Shown: positions 6,897-17,211, counted from the stretch's first letter. The stretch: DNA of 64,000 nucleotides from Banduia mediterranea (GCF_031846245.1 NZ_JAVRIC010000010.1:1-64000); one strand, 5' to 3'. A program made the numbers and translations. Notes: generated from the letters alone by a model not told the origin.

Positions 6897-7199
6897 CTAG
6901 CTAGGTAGCTTTGCCGCAAGTACATCAACGTTTTCGATGGACGGGGGCTCGGAGAACAACTCACCTGCCTTTGCCATCAACGCGGCTGCGACCTTGCCGG
7001 AGAGATGGGCCTGCCGACCCGCTTCATCCGGGAAAGCATCAAAGATTCCGAAAGTGCTTGGTCCAAGGCGAATGCCAAACCACGCAGTGGTGTCAGGCTC
7101 CTCATTGACGATGGGAAGGCCACTCACAAGGAAGTTCTCAACCTCTTTCTCTTTTCCGGGTTTCGCTTCAAGGCGAACGAACAAGGCTACTTTGACCAT
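6897..7199 (-). CDS. ABM-domain (putative quinol monooxygenase-type) protein (integron cassette 2)
   Basis: A 100-aa protein beginning MVKVALFVRLEAKPGKEKEV, the first beta strand and helix of the antibiotic-biosynthesis-monooxygenase (ABM) dimeric alpha/beta-barrel fold. TTAWFGIRLGPSTFGIFDAF and the HLSGKVAAALMAKAGELF helix follow. Family members use no metal or cofactor to oxidise quinols, or act as small stress proteins; the substrate here cannot be told. A good ribosome site (caggaga) lies about 8 nt before the ATG at 7199. The gene fills its cassette, starting 54 bp from the previous attC core. ABM genes are frequent cassette cargo. Confidence 0.75.
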   Translation of the reverse strand: MVKVALFVRLEAKPGKEKEVENFLVSGLPIVNEEPDTTAWFGIRLGPSTFGIFDAFPDEAGRQAHLSGKVAAALMAKAGELFSEPPSIENVDVLAAKLPS

Positions 7200-7252
7200 G
7201 GCATGTCTCCTGTTGTTAAAACGACATCACGATGCGCGATGTTCTCTTGCAA

Positions 7253-7315
7253 GTCTAACGAACAGCTTCAGGGCGCGGCGCGTAGCGCCGTCGGCCCTGG
7301 AAGCGATGGTTAGAA
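7253..7315 (-). other. attC site of cassette 1
   Basis: gtctaac at 7253-7259 and gttagaa at 7309-7315, about 63 bp. Inner arms ggcgcggcgcgtagcgccg form the stem. The outer box on the 7309 side deviates at its last base from GTTRRRY but matches the attI-like core at 7794-7800. Confidence 0.85.
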
Positions 7316-7347
7316 CAATGGGCTTGAGTGCACACCAAAGCGCGAAG

Positions 7348-7809
7348 ATGAAGAACGACGAGTGGCTGACGCCGCCCGAGATCCTGCGCGCACTTGGCCG
7401 CTTCGACTTGGACCCTTGCGCCCCAGTGGGGCGTCCTTGGCCTACCGCTGAGCGACATTACACCGAGACCGACGACGGACTGGCGCAGGCGTGGACGGGC
7501 CGCGTGTGGTGCAACCCGCCGTTCGGCCGCGAGGCCGTGAAATGGCTGCGGCGATGCGCCGAGCATGGCGACGCGATTGCATTGGTGCCGGCGCGCACTG
7601 AAACCGCAATGTTCTACGAAACGGTGTGGGGCGTAGCCGATGCCGTGTGCTTCCTGCGTGGACGGCCCCACTTTCACTACGTGGATGGCCGGCGAGCGCC
7701 ATTCAACAGTGGCGCGCCGATTGCGCTGATTGCTTACGGACACGACAACGCCGCAGTGCTACGGACGTGCGGCCTTGGCATGACGCTGGTGTGTTCTAAC
7801 GCTTATTAG
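7348..7809 (+). CDS. Dam-like (phage-type) DNA N6-adenine methyltransferase, inverted in cassette 1
   Basis: A 153-aa protein from the ATG at 7348 (MKNDEWLTPPEILRALGRFD). Alternative starts at 7318 and 7306 lie in or next to attC. The start matches the phage N-6-adenine-methyltransferase family (EW.TP..I..ALG.FDLDP), and the catalytic motif IV is NPPF (VWCNPPFGREAVKWLRRC). The C-terminal region (FYETVWGVADAVCFLRGRPH, then APFNSGAPIALIAYG) completes a compact, near full-length domain. Such enzymes methylate adenine in DNA, often to shield phage or plasmid DNA from restriction. It points toward intI, against the array, so the array promoter would not express it sense. It must have its own promoter or be weakly read. 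Confidence 0.8.
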   Translation: MKNDEWLTPPEILRALGRFDLDPCAPVGRPWPTAERHYTETDDGLAQAWTGRVWCNPPFGREAVKWLRRCAEHGDAIALVPARTETAMFYETVWGVADAVCFLRGRPHFHYVDGRRAPFNSGAPIALIAYGHDNAAVLRTCGLGMTLVCSNAY

Positions 7810-7870
7810 ATGTCAGGATGACGCCTAATCTGCCAATCAGACGTATAATCTGTACAGAATTTTTGTAAGT
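7794..7870 (-). other. attI-like primary recombination site
   Basis: On the cassette strand the core reads GTTAGAA (7794-7800), the G/TTRRR crossover consensus, with about 70 bp between it and the intI start. No matching attC partner box lies beyond it. This is where new cassettes would enter, and cassette 1 is directly joined to it. Integrase-binding direct repeats within attI cannot be identified with confidence. Confidence 0.65.
7844..7849 (+). promoter_or_regulatory. Candidate -10 element of intI
   Basis: A perfect TATAAT lies 27 nt upstream of the intI ATG in a short AT-rich stretch. No good -35 is seen at the right spacing. The palindrome ctgtacag follows at once, but it does not match a full LexA box, so SOS control cannot be claimed. 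Confidence 0.4.
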
Positions 7871-7875
7871 AACTG

Positions 7876-10061
<2,186 letters not shown>

Positions 10062-10085
10062 TCCGGCAACAAGCCCCGTACAGCC

Positions 10086-10571
10086 TCAGATCGTGTCCAG
10101 CAGTGCGGCCACATCCTTTTCGATGGAGGAAGGCTTGTCGGTCGGTGCGTAGCGCCGGATCACCTGGCCCTCCGGCCCGACCAGGAACTTGGTGAAGTTC
10201 CATTTGATCCGTTCGGAGCCCAGTACGCCGGGCTTTTCGGACTTGAGCAATTTGTAGAGTGGGTGCGCGTCGTCGCCGTTGACCTTGATCTTGGCGAACA
10301 TCGGAAAGCTTACATCGTAGGTCAGGGAGCAGAAGTTCTTGATCTCGTTTTCGTCGCCGGGTTCCTGGTGGCCGAACTGGTCGCAGGGGAAACCCAGGAT
10401 CGAGAATTTCCGATCCTTGTATTTTCGGTGCAGCGCCTCCAGTCCCTTGTACTGCGGCGTGAAGCCGCACTTGCTGGCCGTGTTGACGATCAGTAGAACC
10501 TGCCCGCGGTAGTCGCCCAGAGTCTGCGGCTGCCCGTCAATGCTTGCCGCTTCGATGTCGTAGATGCTCAT
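10086..10571 (-). CDS. Glutathione peroxidase family protein
   Basis: A 161-aa thiol peroxidase from the ATG at 10571 (MSIYDIEAASIDGQPQTLGD). The peroxidatic Cys lies in VNTASKCGFTPQ, followed by the family boxes LGFPCDQFGHQEPGD and the Trp-Asn motif IKWNFTKFLVG. It has Cys where animal enzymes carry selenocysteine, as usual in bacteria, and probably uses thioredoxin or glutathione to reduce peroxides in the cytoplasm. No signal peptide. It starts 14 bp after the end of the GgpPS-type gene on the same strand, so the two may be co-transcribed as a salt and oxidative stress unit. Confidence 0.92.
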   Translation of the reverse strand: MSIYDIEAASIDGQPQTLGDYRGQVLLIVNTASKCGFTPQYKGLEALHRKYKDRKFSILGFPCDQFGHQEPGDENEIKNFCSLTYDVSFPMFAKIKVNGDDAHPLYKLLKSEKPGVLGSERIKWNFTKFLVGPEGQVIRRYAPTDKPSSIEKDVAALLDTI

Positions 10572-10585
10572 GGCATTCCTTCGGT

Positions 10586-12868
10586 TCAGGCGGCTTCGTT
10601 CGGCTGTGCGGCGGACGATGGTTTGGTGGAGGCCTGCTCCACGGCTTCGAGGAACTCGCGGCTCCAATGGCGAATGTCGTTGTAACGCACGATGTCGTAC
10701 ATGGTACGCAGACGGTCTTCGGATTCGGCGCGCCCCATGGTGATGCCCAGGTAGATCGAGCTGACCAGGTCGTTGTGATCGTGCGGGTTGGTCAGCAGGG
10801 CGCCCTTGAGTTCGGCGGCGGCGCCGGCAAACTCGGACAGCACCAGCACACCGCGTCCCGAGGTGATGCCCTGTGCGGCGGCGAATTCCTTGGCGACCAG
10901 GTTCAGGCCGTCGCGCAGCGGCGTGATCCACATGACATCCGCCATCGCGTAGTACGCCACCACTTCCTCGAACGGGAAGCTGCGGAAGAAGAACTGCACC
11001 GGCTGCCAGCCGACCTGGGCGAAGCGGCCGTTGATGCGGCCCACCACTTGCTCGATCTGGGTCTGCAGGCTGCGATAGATCGTCATCTCGCGGGCGGCCG
11101 GTACGCAGATCGAGATCAGCGTGATCTTGCGATGCAGTTCCGGGTTTTCCGCGAGCAGGCGCTCGTAGGCCTGCATCTTTTCCAGAATGCCCTTGGTGTA
11201 GTCCAGGCGTTCCACGGACAGGATCAGGCGCAGACCCTTGAGCTGGGTGCGCAATTCCGCCATCTGCGCCTGGGTCTTGTCGGACCTGAGGATTTCGTTG
11301 ATCCGTTCGATGTTCACGCCCACCGGATTGGCGCCGATATGCACGCGCCGGCCATTGGACTCGATGACGCTGGTGACTTCGTCCAGACCCATCGCGCAAC
11401 CGTAGGTCAGGAAGCGCGGTGCGCAGCTTTGACGTTCGAGCACCCGGATCGGCATGACGCCGCGGACAACGTCTACGAAATTCTCCACCTGACGTGGAAT
11501 ATGAAAACCCACGTAGTCGCACTGCAGCAGGCTGCCGACGATCGCGCGCCGCCACGGCACCACGTTGAAGATGTCGGCGGACGGGAAATAGGTGTGGTGG
11601 AAGAAGGCGATGCGCACGTCCGGGCGCATTTCACGCAGAAACGCCGGCACCATCCACAGGTTGTAATCGTGAATCCAGATGATGGCGTTTTCCGCGGCTT
11701 CGGCCGCGGCGGCTTCCGCAAACTTCTGGTTGACCTTGAGATATACCTGCCAATGATCTTCGCGGAAACGCGCGCGTTCCCAGAACGTGTGCAGCAGCGG
11801 CCAGAAGGCTTCCTTGGAGAAGCTCTTGTAGAAGATGTCCACGTCCGATTTGGTCAGCGCAACGCGTGACGCAATCAGGTTGGGATAGCGATCCACATCG
11901 ACCGTGGTGTGAGTTTCGAAATTCTTGATCTTGGGATCTTTCACCGACCAGGCGATCCAGGCACCGTGCTGGGCGTTACCCTTGGCGTCCTTTTCGAAGA
12001 AGCTCAGCAGCGTGGGCAGGATGCCGTTCGGCGACTGATGCCGTTGGCGTTTGACCGTGCCCTTGACCACGGTTTCCTCGTAGGGGAGCCGGTGGTAGAC
12101 GATGACCATGTCCGACTTGCCGGGCTTGTAGTCCGGCGTTCCGAGCGCGGCCACGCCCTCCGGGCCCAGGAAGCCGAAATGCGCCAGCGCCTCGAGAATG
12201 CCGCCGCAGCCGGTGCGGTGCGCGTGCAGCACGCGCGCCAGTCCCTTGGTCTGTTCCAGCAGTGCGGGTTCGGAGTTGCCGACGCAGACGCCCTTGAAGC
12301 CGAACGAAAACAGCGACAGGTCATTGATCGTGTCTCCGGCCACGAGCACCTGTTCGGTGTCGATCTTCTGGCTGTCGATGAAGGCCTTGAGCGTGGATCC
12401 CTTGTTGACACCTTTCGGCAGGATGTCGAGGTAGGTGTTGGCCGAGAACAGGACCTCGCAATCCAATTCGGCCGCGACGCGGTGGACCTCCTCGGTCACG
12501 TCACCAGCACGGCAGAAATACGAACACCGGCGTTCCTGCGGTGTGGCCTGGCGCTCCAGCTCCGGAAAGCGTTCCATGGCGGCGGCCACGGCCTGCTCGC
12601 CCGGCCAGCGGCCTTCGATCTGGGATTGCAGCGGTTGCACGGCTTGCCGCGTATGACCGTCGCAGACCGTCGCGCCGACGTCGCAAATGATGTAGTCCGG
12701 CTGCGGAATGGACGGGTCGGACAGCAGCGGCAGCACGGTTTCCAGGCCGCGGCCGGTGACGAATACAAGCTGGATGTCGGGGTGGCGGGCGATTAACTGG
12801 TAGAGCTGGTGGCGCTCTTCGGTGTCGCCTGCGAGAAAAGTGCCATCGAGATCGGTGGCGAGCAGCAT
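10586..12868 (-). CDS. ggpPS: Bifunctional glucosylglycerol-phosphate synthase/phosphatase (GgpPS-like)
   Basis: A 760-aa fusion. Residues 1-240 are a HAD-IIB phosphatase, with nucleophile box DLDGT at 6-10, Lys in ILPKGVNKGS and acidic box VAGDTINDLSLF. Residues ~250-740 are a GT20 retaining glycosyltransferase with WIHDYNLWMVP, GANPVGVNIERI, VERLDYTKGI and TPLRDGLNLVAKEF. The motif SPNGILPTLLSFF and the N-terminal position of the phosphatase point to GgpPS of salt-tolerant gammaproteobacteria rather than OtsA-OtsB trehalose fusions. Known family chemistry is ADP-glucose plus glycerol-3-phosphate to glucosylglycerol, an osmoprotectant. A trehalose-phosphate synthase fusion remains the alternative. 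Confidence 0.8.
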   Translation of the reverse strand: MLLATDLDGTFLAGDTEERHQLYQLIARHPDIQLVFVTGRGLETVLPLLSDPSIPQPDYIICDVGATVCDGHTRQAVQPLQSQIEGRWPGEQAVAAAMERFPELERQATPQERRCSYFCRAGDVTEEVHRVAAELDCEVLFSANTYLDILPKGVNKGSTLKAFIDSQKIDTEQVLVAGDTINDLSLFSFGFKGVCVGNSEPALLEQTKGLARVLHAHRTGCGGILEALAHFGFLGPEGVAALGTPDYKPGKSDMVIVYHRLPYEETVVKGTVKRQRHQSPNGILPTLLSFFEKDAKGNAQHGAWIAWSVKDPKIKNFETHTTVDVDRYPNLIASRVALTKSDVDIFYKSFSKEAFWPLLHTFWERARFREDHWQVYLKVNQKFAEAAAAEAAENAIIWIHDYNLWMVPAFLREMRPDVRIAFFHHTYFPSADIFNVVPWRRAIVGSLLQCDYVGFHIPRQVENFVDVVRGVMPIRVLERQSCAPRFLTYGCAMGLDEVTSVIESNGRRVHIGANPVGVNIERINEILRSDKTQAQMAELRTQLKGLRLILSVERLDYTKGILEKMQAYERLLAENPELHRKITLISICVPAAREMTIYRSLQTQIEQVVGRINGRFAQVGWQPVQFFFRSFPFEEVVAYYAMADVMWITPLRDGLNLVAKEFAAAQGITSGRGVLVLSEFAGAAAELKGALLTNPHDHNDLVSSIYLGITMGRAESEDRLRTMYDIVRYNDIRHWSREFLEAVEQASTKPSSAAQPNEAA

Positions 12869-13051
12869 GCGCGGGCTCCCTCGGTTGTCTGCGCGTCCGC
12901 CGGAAGCGGGAGCGCGATAGAGCGGAAATGCGTCGATCAGTATCGACGATTGGCTTTGTTAATTGTGGGTGATCATGAACCGGCACTCAAGCGGAGTGCT
13001 CGAAACCGGCGCACCAAGCCCCAGCCGATCAGTATTCTGCGGCTCAGTCGC

Positions 13052-14077
13052 TTAGCCATCGCTGAAGCTCAGCGCCACGATGCGTGCCTGCTTGCCGTCG
13101 TCCAGACCCAATTGCGCGGCCGTCGCTGCGTCCACGGTCACCGAATCCGGCTGTGGTCCGTACTCGACGAGCGTACAGCGGAAGTCCTCGACGCCGTCGT
13201 TGGACAGCAGGTGACGCGGGCCGGCCGACGGAGCGCCGACCTGCGTCGACAATTTCTGTGATTTGCGCACTGTGCGTATGTCGGTGAGCGGTGCTTCCAC
13301 GGTGGGGCCGCCGTCGAAAATGTCGATGTAGTACTGATAGCGGAAGCCTTCCTGTTGCAGCAGGTGTAGCGCCGGCGCGGTTTGCGGGTGGACCTTGCCC
13401 ATGACCTCGCGCGCCGCTTCCGGCAGCAGTACGGTGTAGATCGGGTGCGGCGGCATCAGTTCGGCGATGAAGGCCTTGTTGCCCTGGCCGACGATGTGCT
13501 CGGCATCACCGTAGTCGATCGTGAAGAAGTGCCGCCCCAGTCCTTCCCAGAACGGAGACTCGCCGGATTCGCTGGATACCCCGCGCATTTCGGCGATGAC
13601 CTTTTTCGAAAACCGGTGTGGGTGCGCGGCCATGAACAGGAACCGGCACTTGGACAGCAGCCGCCCGGTGCCGCCGGCACGAAACTCCGGCTTGAGATAC
13701 AGCGAACACAGCACCGACGTGCCGGTGTAGTCGTTGGACAGATACAGCGTGGGTATGCGGTTGTAGAGCTTGAATTCACGGCTGGCGTGTACCGTCATGC
13801 CCACGTGGTAGTTGTAGAACGGCTCGTCCAGCCCGCAGGCCGCCTCCACCGCGCAACAGCCGCCGATCTCACCGGTCTCGGTGTCTTCGAGCACGAACAT
13901 GTAGCGTTCATGCCCGGCTTCGCGCACATCGGTGGCGAAGGAGTGCATCGACAGTTTGATTTTCTCGCGCAGGTAGTCGGCGTTCGGGGGCAGGGAAGTG
14001 AACCCCGTGCCGGCGGTCTGGGCCATGTGCAGCAGGGCGTCGAGGTCGTCGAGCCGGATCGGTCGGATGATTTTCAT
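13052..14077 (-). CDS. astA: Arginine N-succinyltransferase
   Basis: A 341-aa GNAT-fold enzyme for the first step of the ammonia-producing arginine succinyltransferase pathway (succinyl-CoA plus L-arginine). The start MKIIRPIRLDDLDALLHMAQ and TGFTSLPPNADYLREKI are diagnostic, as are CGLDEPFYNYHVGMTVHAS, LCSLYLKPEFRAGGTGRLLS and FFTIDYGDAEHIVGQGNKAF. It is a single-subunit AstA. The other ast genes (astB-E) are not in the window. It follows the M20 hydrolase gene on the same strand by 122 bp. A 183-bp gap separates it from the GgpPS gene. Confidence 0.92.
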   Translation of the reverse strand: MKIIRPIRLDDLDALLHMAQTAGTGFTSLPPNADYLREKIKLSMHSFATDVREAGHERYMFVLEDTETGEIGGCCAVEAACGLDEPFYNYHVGMTVHASREFKLYNRIPTLYLSNDYTGTSVLCSLYLKPEFRAGGTGRLLSKCRFLFMAAHPHRFSKKVIAEMRGVSSESGESPFWEGLGRHFFTIDYGDAEHIVGQGNKAFIAELMPPHPIYTVLLPEAAREVMGKVHPQTAPALHLLQQEGFRYQYYIDIFDGGPTVEAPLTDIRTVRKSQKLSTQVGAPSAGPRHLLSNDGVEDFRCTLVEYGPQPDSVTVDAATAAQLGLDDGKQARIVALSFSDG

Positions 14078-14172
14078 ACCTTGCCAATGTCTTGAAGGCT
14101 GAAAGCCGCCTCGGACCGGGGCGGCTTCAAAATGGGTGTGTCCGCTACTGTATACGGCCCGGGCGGAATCCC

Positions 14173-14204
14173 GAGCGAGCGAGCGAGTCAGTCAGTCAAT
14201 CAGA
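14173..14204. repeat. Tetranucleotide microrepeats (GAGC)n-(AGTC)n
   Basis: Three GAGC units followed by three AGTC-type units straddle the stop codon of the M20 hydrolase gene. Slippage here could shift the last codons of that protein. Confidence 0.7.
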
Positions 14205-15414
14205 GCGATATTTCGCCGCGCGCCAGACGCAGCAACAGCAGTGCGGAGAGTTGTGCGCGCTCGCTCAGACTGGAGATGCGCATGTATTCGGCGTCCGAGT
14301 GAATCTTGCCGCCGACAACGCCGAGGTTGTCGATATTCGGAAGGCCGTGCGCCGCCAGATTGTTGCCGTCGCAGCAGCCGCCGGTCGGCAGGAATTCCAG
14401 ACTGAAGCCCAGTTCGCGACCGCAGTCTCCGATCAGTCCGGCGAGCTTTTCGGTCAGCCCGTGGAACGGCTTGGGCGGCCGGGTGAAACCGCCGCGCAGT
14501 TCAAGGCGAATGCCGTCGCGTTGGCCGATGTCCGCCATCAGTGATTCGAGCTGCGCCCGCATCCAGGTTTCGTCTTCGGCGGTGGAAGTGCGCACATTGA
14601 ATTTGAACACGCACAGCGCCGGCACCACGTTGAGCGCGCCGCCGCCCTTGATGTAGCCGGGGTTGATGGTGATGCCGTCGCGCGTGCCGTTGAGCGCGTC
14701 CAGCGCTGCCACGAAATCGGCGCAGGCTCGGATCGCATTGCGGCCCAGGTGGTGCTCGCGTCCGGCGTGCGCGGCGCGGCCGTGCACGATCACGTCGAAA
14801 TTGCCGCTGCCCTTGCGCGTCCCGGCGAGATTGCCGTCCGGGAAGGACGGTTCGTAGATCATGCCGAAGCGGTTGCGCGCGGCGGCTTCGGCCAGCAGCG
14901 GAGCCGAACCGTGCGAGCCGATTTCCTCGTCGGGATTGAACAGCACCTCCCAGCCGATGGCTGCATTCCAGGGGCTGGCCTCCAGGGCGCGCAGCGCCTG
15001 CAGCATGACCAGCTGACCGCCCTTGAGATCGGCCACACCGGGGCCGTGCAGGGTGTCCGCGTCGACCTGACGTGCCGTCTGAAACGGATGATCGGCCGCG
15101 AACACGGTGTCCAGATGTCCGCACAGGAACACCTGCAGTGGCGCTTGCGGACGCTTGCGCAGACGGATGGCGCGACCGAGCGCGCGCTGGCGCAGCTCGC
15201 CGGAGTCCGCAATGCTGGCGAACGGCGCGACTTCAATGTGTTCCACCTGAGCTTGCAGATCCGCGAACAGGGCGATCAGGCGTTCGCCATGGGTGTTGAC
15301 GCCCTCGACGTTGAAGCTGCCGGAGTTGATGTTGGACAGGGCGATCAGCTCGTCCCGCATCGCGGACTGCTGATCGGCGATGCCTTGCAATAGCGGCGCG
15401 TATGCGGCGTCCAT
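14200..15414 (-). CDS. M20-family metallopeptidase/deacylase (glutamate carboxypeptidase-like)
   Basis: A 404-aa dizinc hydrolase of the M20 (CPG2/ArgE) family. Metal and catalytic motifs are present: LCGHLDTVF (His and catalytic Asp), GPGVADLKGG (bridging Asp), NPDEEIGSHGS (general base Glu pair), Glu in IYEPSFPDG, and a final metal His in GGKIHSDAEY. The dimerisation domain insert lies between (GRAAHAGREHHLGRNAI). No signal peptide, so cytoplasmic. Position upstream of astA suggests a role in succinyl- or acetyl-arginine/ornithine breakdown, which is inference; substrate specificity cannot be read from sequence. Confidence 0.85.
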   Translation of the reverse strand: MDAAYAPLLQGIADQQSAMRDELIALSNINSGSFNVEGVNTHGERLIALFADLQAQVEHIEVAPFASIADSGELRQRALGRAIRLRKRPQAPLQVFLCGHLDTVFAADHPFQTARQVDADTLHGPGVADLKGGQLVMLQALRALEASPWNAAIGWEVLFNPDEEIGSHGSAPLLAEAAARNRFGMIYEPSFPDGNLAGTRKGSGNFDVIVHGRAAHAGREHHLGRNAIRACADFVAALDALNGTRDGITINPGYIKGGGALNVVPALCVFKFNVRTSTAEDETWMRAQLESLMADIGQRDGIRLELRGGFTRPPKPFHGLTEKLAGLIGDCGRELGFSLEFLPTGGCCDGNNLAAHGLPNIDNLGVVGGKIHSDAEYMRISSLSERAQLSALLLLRLARGEISL

Positions 15415-15477
15415 GGCGATCCTGCGTGCAAAGCACCATTGTACGGTCGCCGCTCCAATCGCCGGTTGGCCGGAATT

Positions 15478-15521
15478 GTCCGCCGGCCCTGTCCGGTACG
15501 TCCGGCCGACAGTCCGCGGAC
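15478..15521. promoter_or_regulatory. GTCCG/CGGAC repeat cluster, candidate enhancer site of the sigma54 regulator
   Basis: GTCCG occurs at 15478, 15491 and 15500, and as a perfect palindrome GTCCGCGGAC at 15512-15521, about 67 bp upstream of the sigma54-type promoter at 15588. The same motif recurs before the second such promoter (17052-17084). Position and symmetry fit an upstream activating sequence for an NtrC-type dimer. Confidence 0.5.
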
Positions 15522-15587
15522 AGTGTCCTGTTTGGTGAGATTTGAATTCAAGTAAATAAAATCAACAAGATAATTCGACAATCAAAC

Positions 15588-15602
15588 TGGTATGCCGCTT
15601 GC
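15588..15602 (+). promoter_or_regulatory. sigma54-type promoter of the TolC-like gene
   Basis: TGGTATGCCGCTTGC has the invariant GG and GC separated by exactly 10 nt and the TTGC -12 element. It ends 33 bp before the gene start, inside an AT-rich stretch. An NtrC-type activator is encoded in the same locus. Confidence 0.65.
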
Positions 15603-15634
15603 GCCATCACACCCTGGACCGTTCGGAGAAGATT

Positions 15635-17050
15635 ATGCGCAGTGCCGGGGAGTCGGCGAAGCCGCGCGTCGTTGCGAGCATCAGCTCGGCCATCATGCTG
15701 GCCGTTGCGCTGTGCATGCTGCCGGGCGTGGCGCAGGCCGAGGGTCTGATGCAGGCCTATCGCAAGGCATTGACGCAGGACATGACGCTGGTCGCGGCGC
15801 TGGAAGCGCGCAATGCGGCGATCGAGGCGCGCCCGCAGGCGGTTTCCAGTTTTCTGCCGCAGCTCGATGCCAATGCCGGCTATGCGCGGGAGCACTATCA
15901 CTATGAATCCGATGCGGCCGGTGTACCGGATGACCCTTCCGATCCGGAGCCCGACGCCGCTGACGATGTGCGTCTGTCCGGCTCACGCCGTGAGTGGTCG
16001 CTGAGCCTGACGCAGACCCTGTGGAGCTTCGAGGCCTTTCACCAGTTGCAGAGCGCGAGCCTGGACGTGGCCAGTGCCGAGGCGAGCTATCGCGCGGCGC
16101 AGCAGGACCTGATGCTGCGGGTCGCCCAGGCTTATTTCGAGGTTCTGGCGGCGTCCGACGCCTTGTTCGCCAACAAGGCCGAGCGCGAGTCCTATGCCAC
16201 GCTGGTGGACCAGGCGCAGAAGCGGCTCAGCACCGGTCTCGGTGCACGCATCGGCGTGGATGAGGCGCGTGCCTTCTACGAACTCACTGCGCAAAGCGTG
16301 ATCGATTCGGAAACCGCCTTGATGGACGCGCAGCGCGCCCTGGCGCAGATCACCGGCACGCTGGACCTCGCGGTCACGCCGCTGGCCGAGGAGATTCCCT
16401 TGCGCCGCCCGGATCCGGAATCGGCCGACGACTGGGCGCAGGCCGCCTCGCGCGACAACTACTCGGTGCTGGCGGCCAGCCTGGACACGGACTCCGCCGA
16501 ACGTACGGTGGCGGCGACCCGTGCACAGCATCTGCCGAGCCTGCAGTTGCAGGGCACGCTCGGACACACCGCGCTGTCGCCGCAGCTCGGCAGCGACTAT
16601 CGCGCCGACAGTCTCGGCGTCTACGTCGATTGGCCGATCTTCAGTGGCGGTCTGCTGCGCTCACGGGTACGCGAGGCCAGTGCCTTGCAGCGCGGCGCCG
16701 AAGCCGGTCTGGAAAGCGCACGCCGGGATGTGGATCGGCAGGCACGCCTGGCCTATCGCGGCGTGATTGCCGGCATCCACAAGCTGCAATCGAATCAGCG
16801 CGCCGTGAACGCCAATCGCATCGCGCTGAACGCCAGCCGCAGCGGCGTTGAAGTGGGCACACGCACCGAGTTCGATCTGCTCAATGCGCAGAACAACTAC
16901 TACGCCGCGCTGCGCAGCTACTACCAGTCGCGCTACGACTATCTGACCAACCTGCTGCGGCTCAAGGCTCTGGCCGGGCGCTTGGTGGAGGCCGATCTGG
17001 TGGCCATCGACGCGCTGCTGGACGCGGATGCCAAGCGGAGCCAGCCCTGA
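15635..17050 (+). CDS. TolC-family outer-membrane efflux channel
   Basis: A 471-aa outer-membrane protein from the ATG at 15635, chosen for cggagaag 4 nt upstream. The signal peptide runs to about AQA|EG near residue 38 (SSAIMLAVALCMLPGVAQAE). The mature part has two TolC repeat halves rich in long heptad helices: MQAYRKALTQDMTLVAALEA, LNAQNNYYAALRSYYQSRYD and a GVYVDWPIFSGGLLRSRVRE strand. It forms the trimeric exit duct for a tripartite pump whose other parts are encoded directly downstream. Length is typical (TolC ~470 aa). A sigma54-type promoter lies upstream. Confidence 0.92.
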   Translation: MRSAGESAKPRVVASISSAIMLAVALCMLPGVAQAEGLMQAYRKALTQDMTLVAALEARNAAIEARPQAVSSFLPQLDANAGYAREHYHYESDAAGVPDDPSDPEPDAADDVRLSGSRREWSLSLTQTLWSFEAFHQLQSASLDVASAEASYRAAQQDLMLRVAQAYFEVLAASDALFANKAERESYATLVDQAQKRLSTGLGARIGVDEARAFYELTAQSVIDSETALMDAQRALAQITGTLDLAVTPLAEEIPLRRPDPESADDWAQAASRDNYSVLAASLDTDSAERTVAATRAQHLPSLQLQGTLGHTALSPQLGSDYRADSLGVYVDWPIFSGGLLRSRVREASALQRGAEAGLESARRDVDRQARLAYRGVIAGIHKLQSNQRAVNANRIALNASRSGVEVGTRTEFDLLNAQNNYYAALRSYYQSRYDYLTNLLRLKALAGRLVEADLVAIDALLDADAKRSQP

Positions 17051-17051
17051 T

Positions 17052-17084
17052 GTCCGGCGGACTGTCCGGGCGCCGTCAGCGGAC
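17052..17084. promoter_or_regulatory. GTCCG/CGGAC repeat cluster upstream of the fusion-protein gene
   Basis: GTCCG-g-CGGAC at 17052-17062 forms an 11-bp inverted repeat. A second GTCCG at 17064-17068 pairs with CGGAC at 17080-17084. This lies 70-100 bp upstream of the second sigma54-type promoter and matches the cluster at 15478-15521. Confidence 0.5.
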
Positions 17085-17151
17085 GCGTTTTCCCTCGCTT
17101 TTATTTGTAAAATTATTAAATAAAACAATTAATTATTTAATAAACTTAAAA

Positions 17152-17166
17152 TGGATCGCGGTTTGC
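17152..17166 (+). promoter_or_regulatory. sigma54-type promoter of the fusion-protein/ABC operon
   Basis: TGGATCGCGGTTTGC has GG and GC exactly 10 nt apart and a TTTGC -12 box. It is immediately preceded by about 55 bp of very AT-rich DNA, and the gene start follows 45 bp downstream. Confidence 0.65.
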
Positions 17167-17211
17167 GCGTTGCTGTCATCACGCCGCGCTTCGCGGCTGG
17201 AGAGTCGATAG

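Noticed and set aside
1669-7315. CRISPR array made of the repeated palindromes
   Set aside because: Repeats are far too long, irregularly spaced and carry genes between them; attC boxes and the adjacent intI explain them.
7844-7870. LexA (SOS) box before intI
   Set aside because: ctgtacag is palindromic but lacks the CTGT-N8-ACAG spacing, and no alternative SOS motif could be confirmed.
10544-11869. 441-codon open frame on + opposite the GgpPS gene
   Set aside because: No motif, and it overlaps well-supported GT20 catalytic motifs on the other strand.
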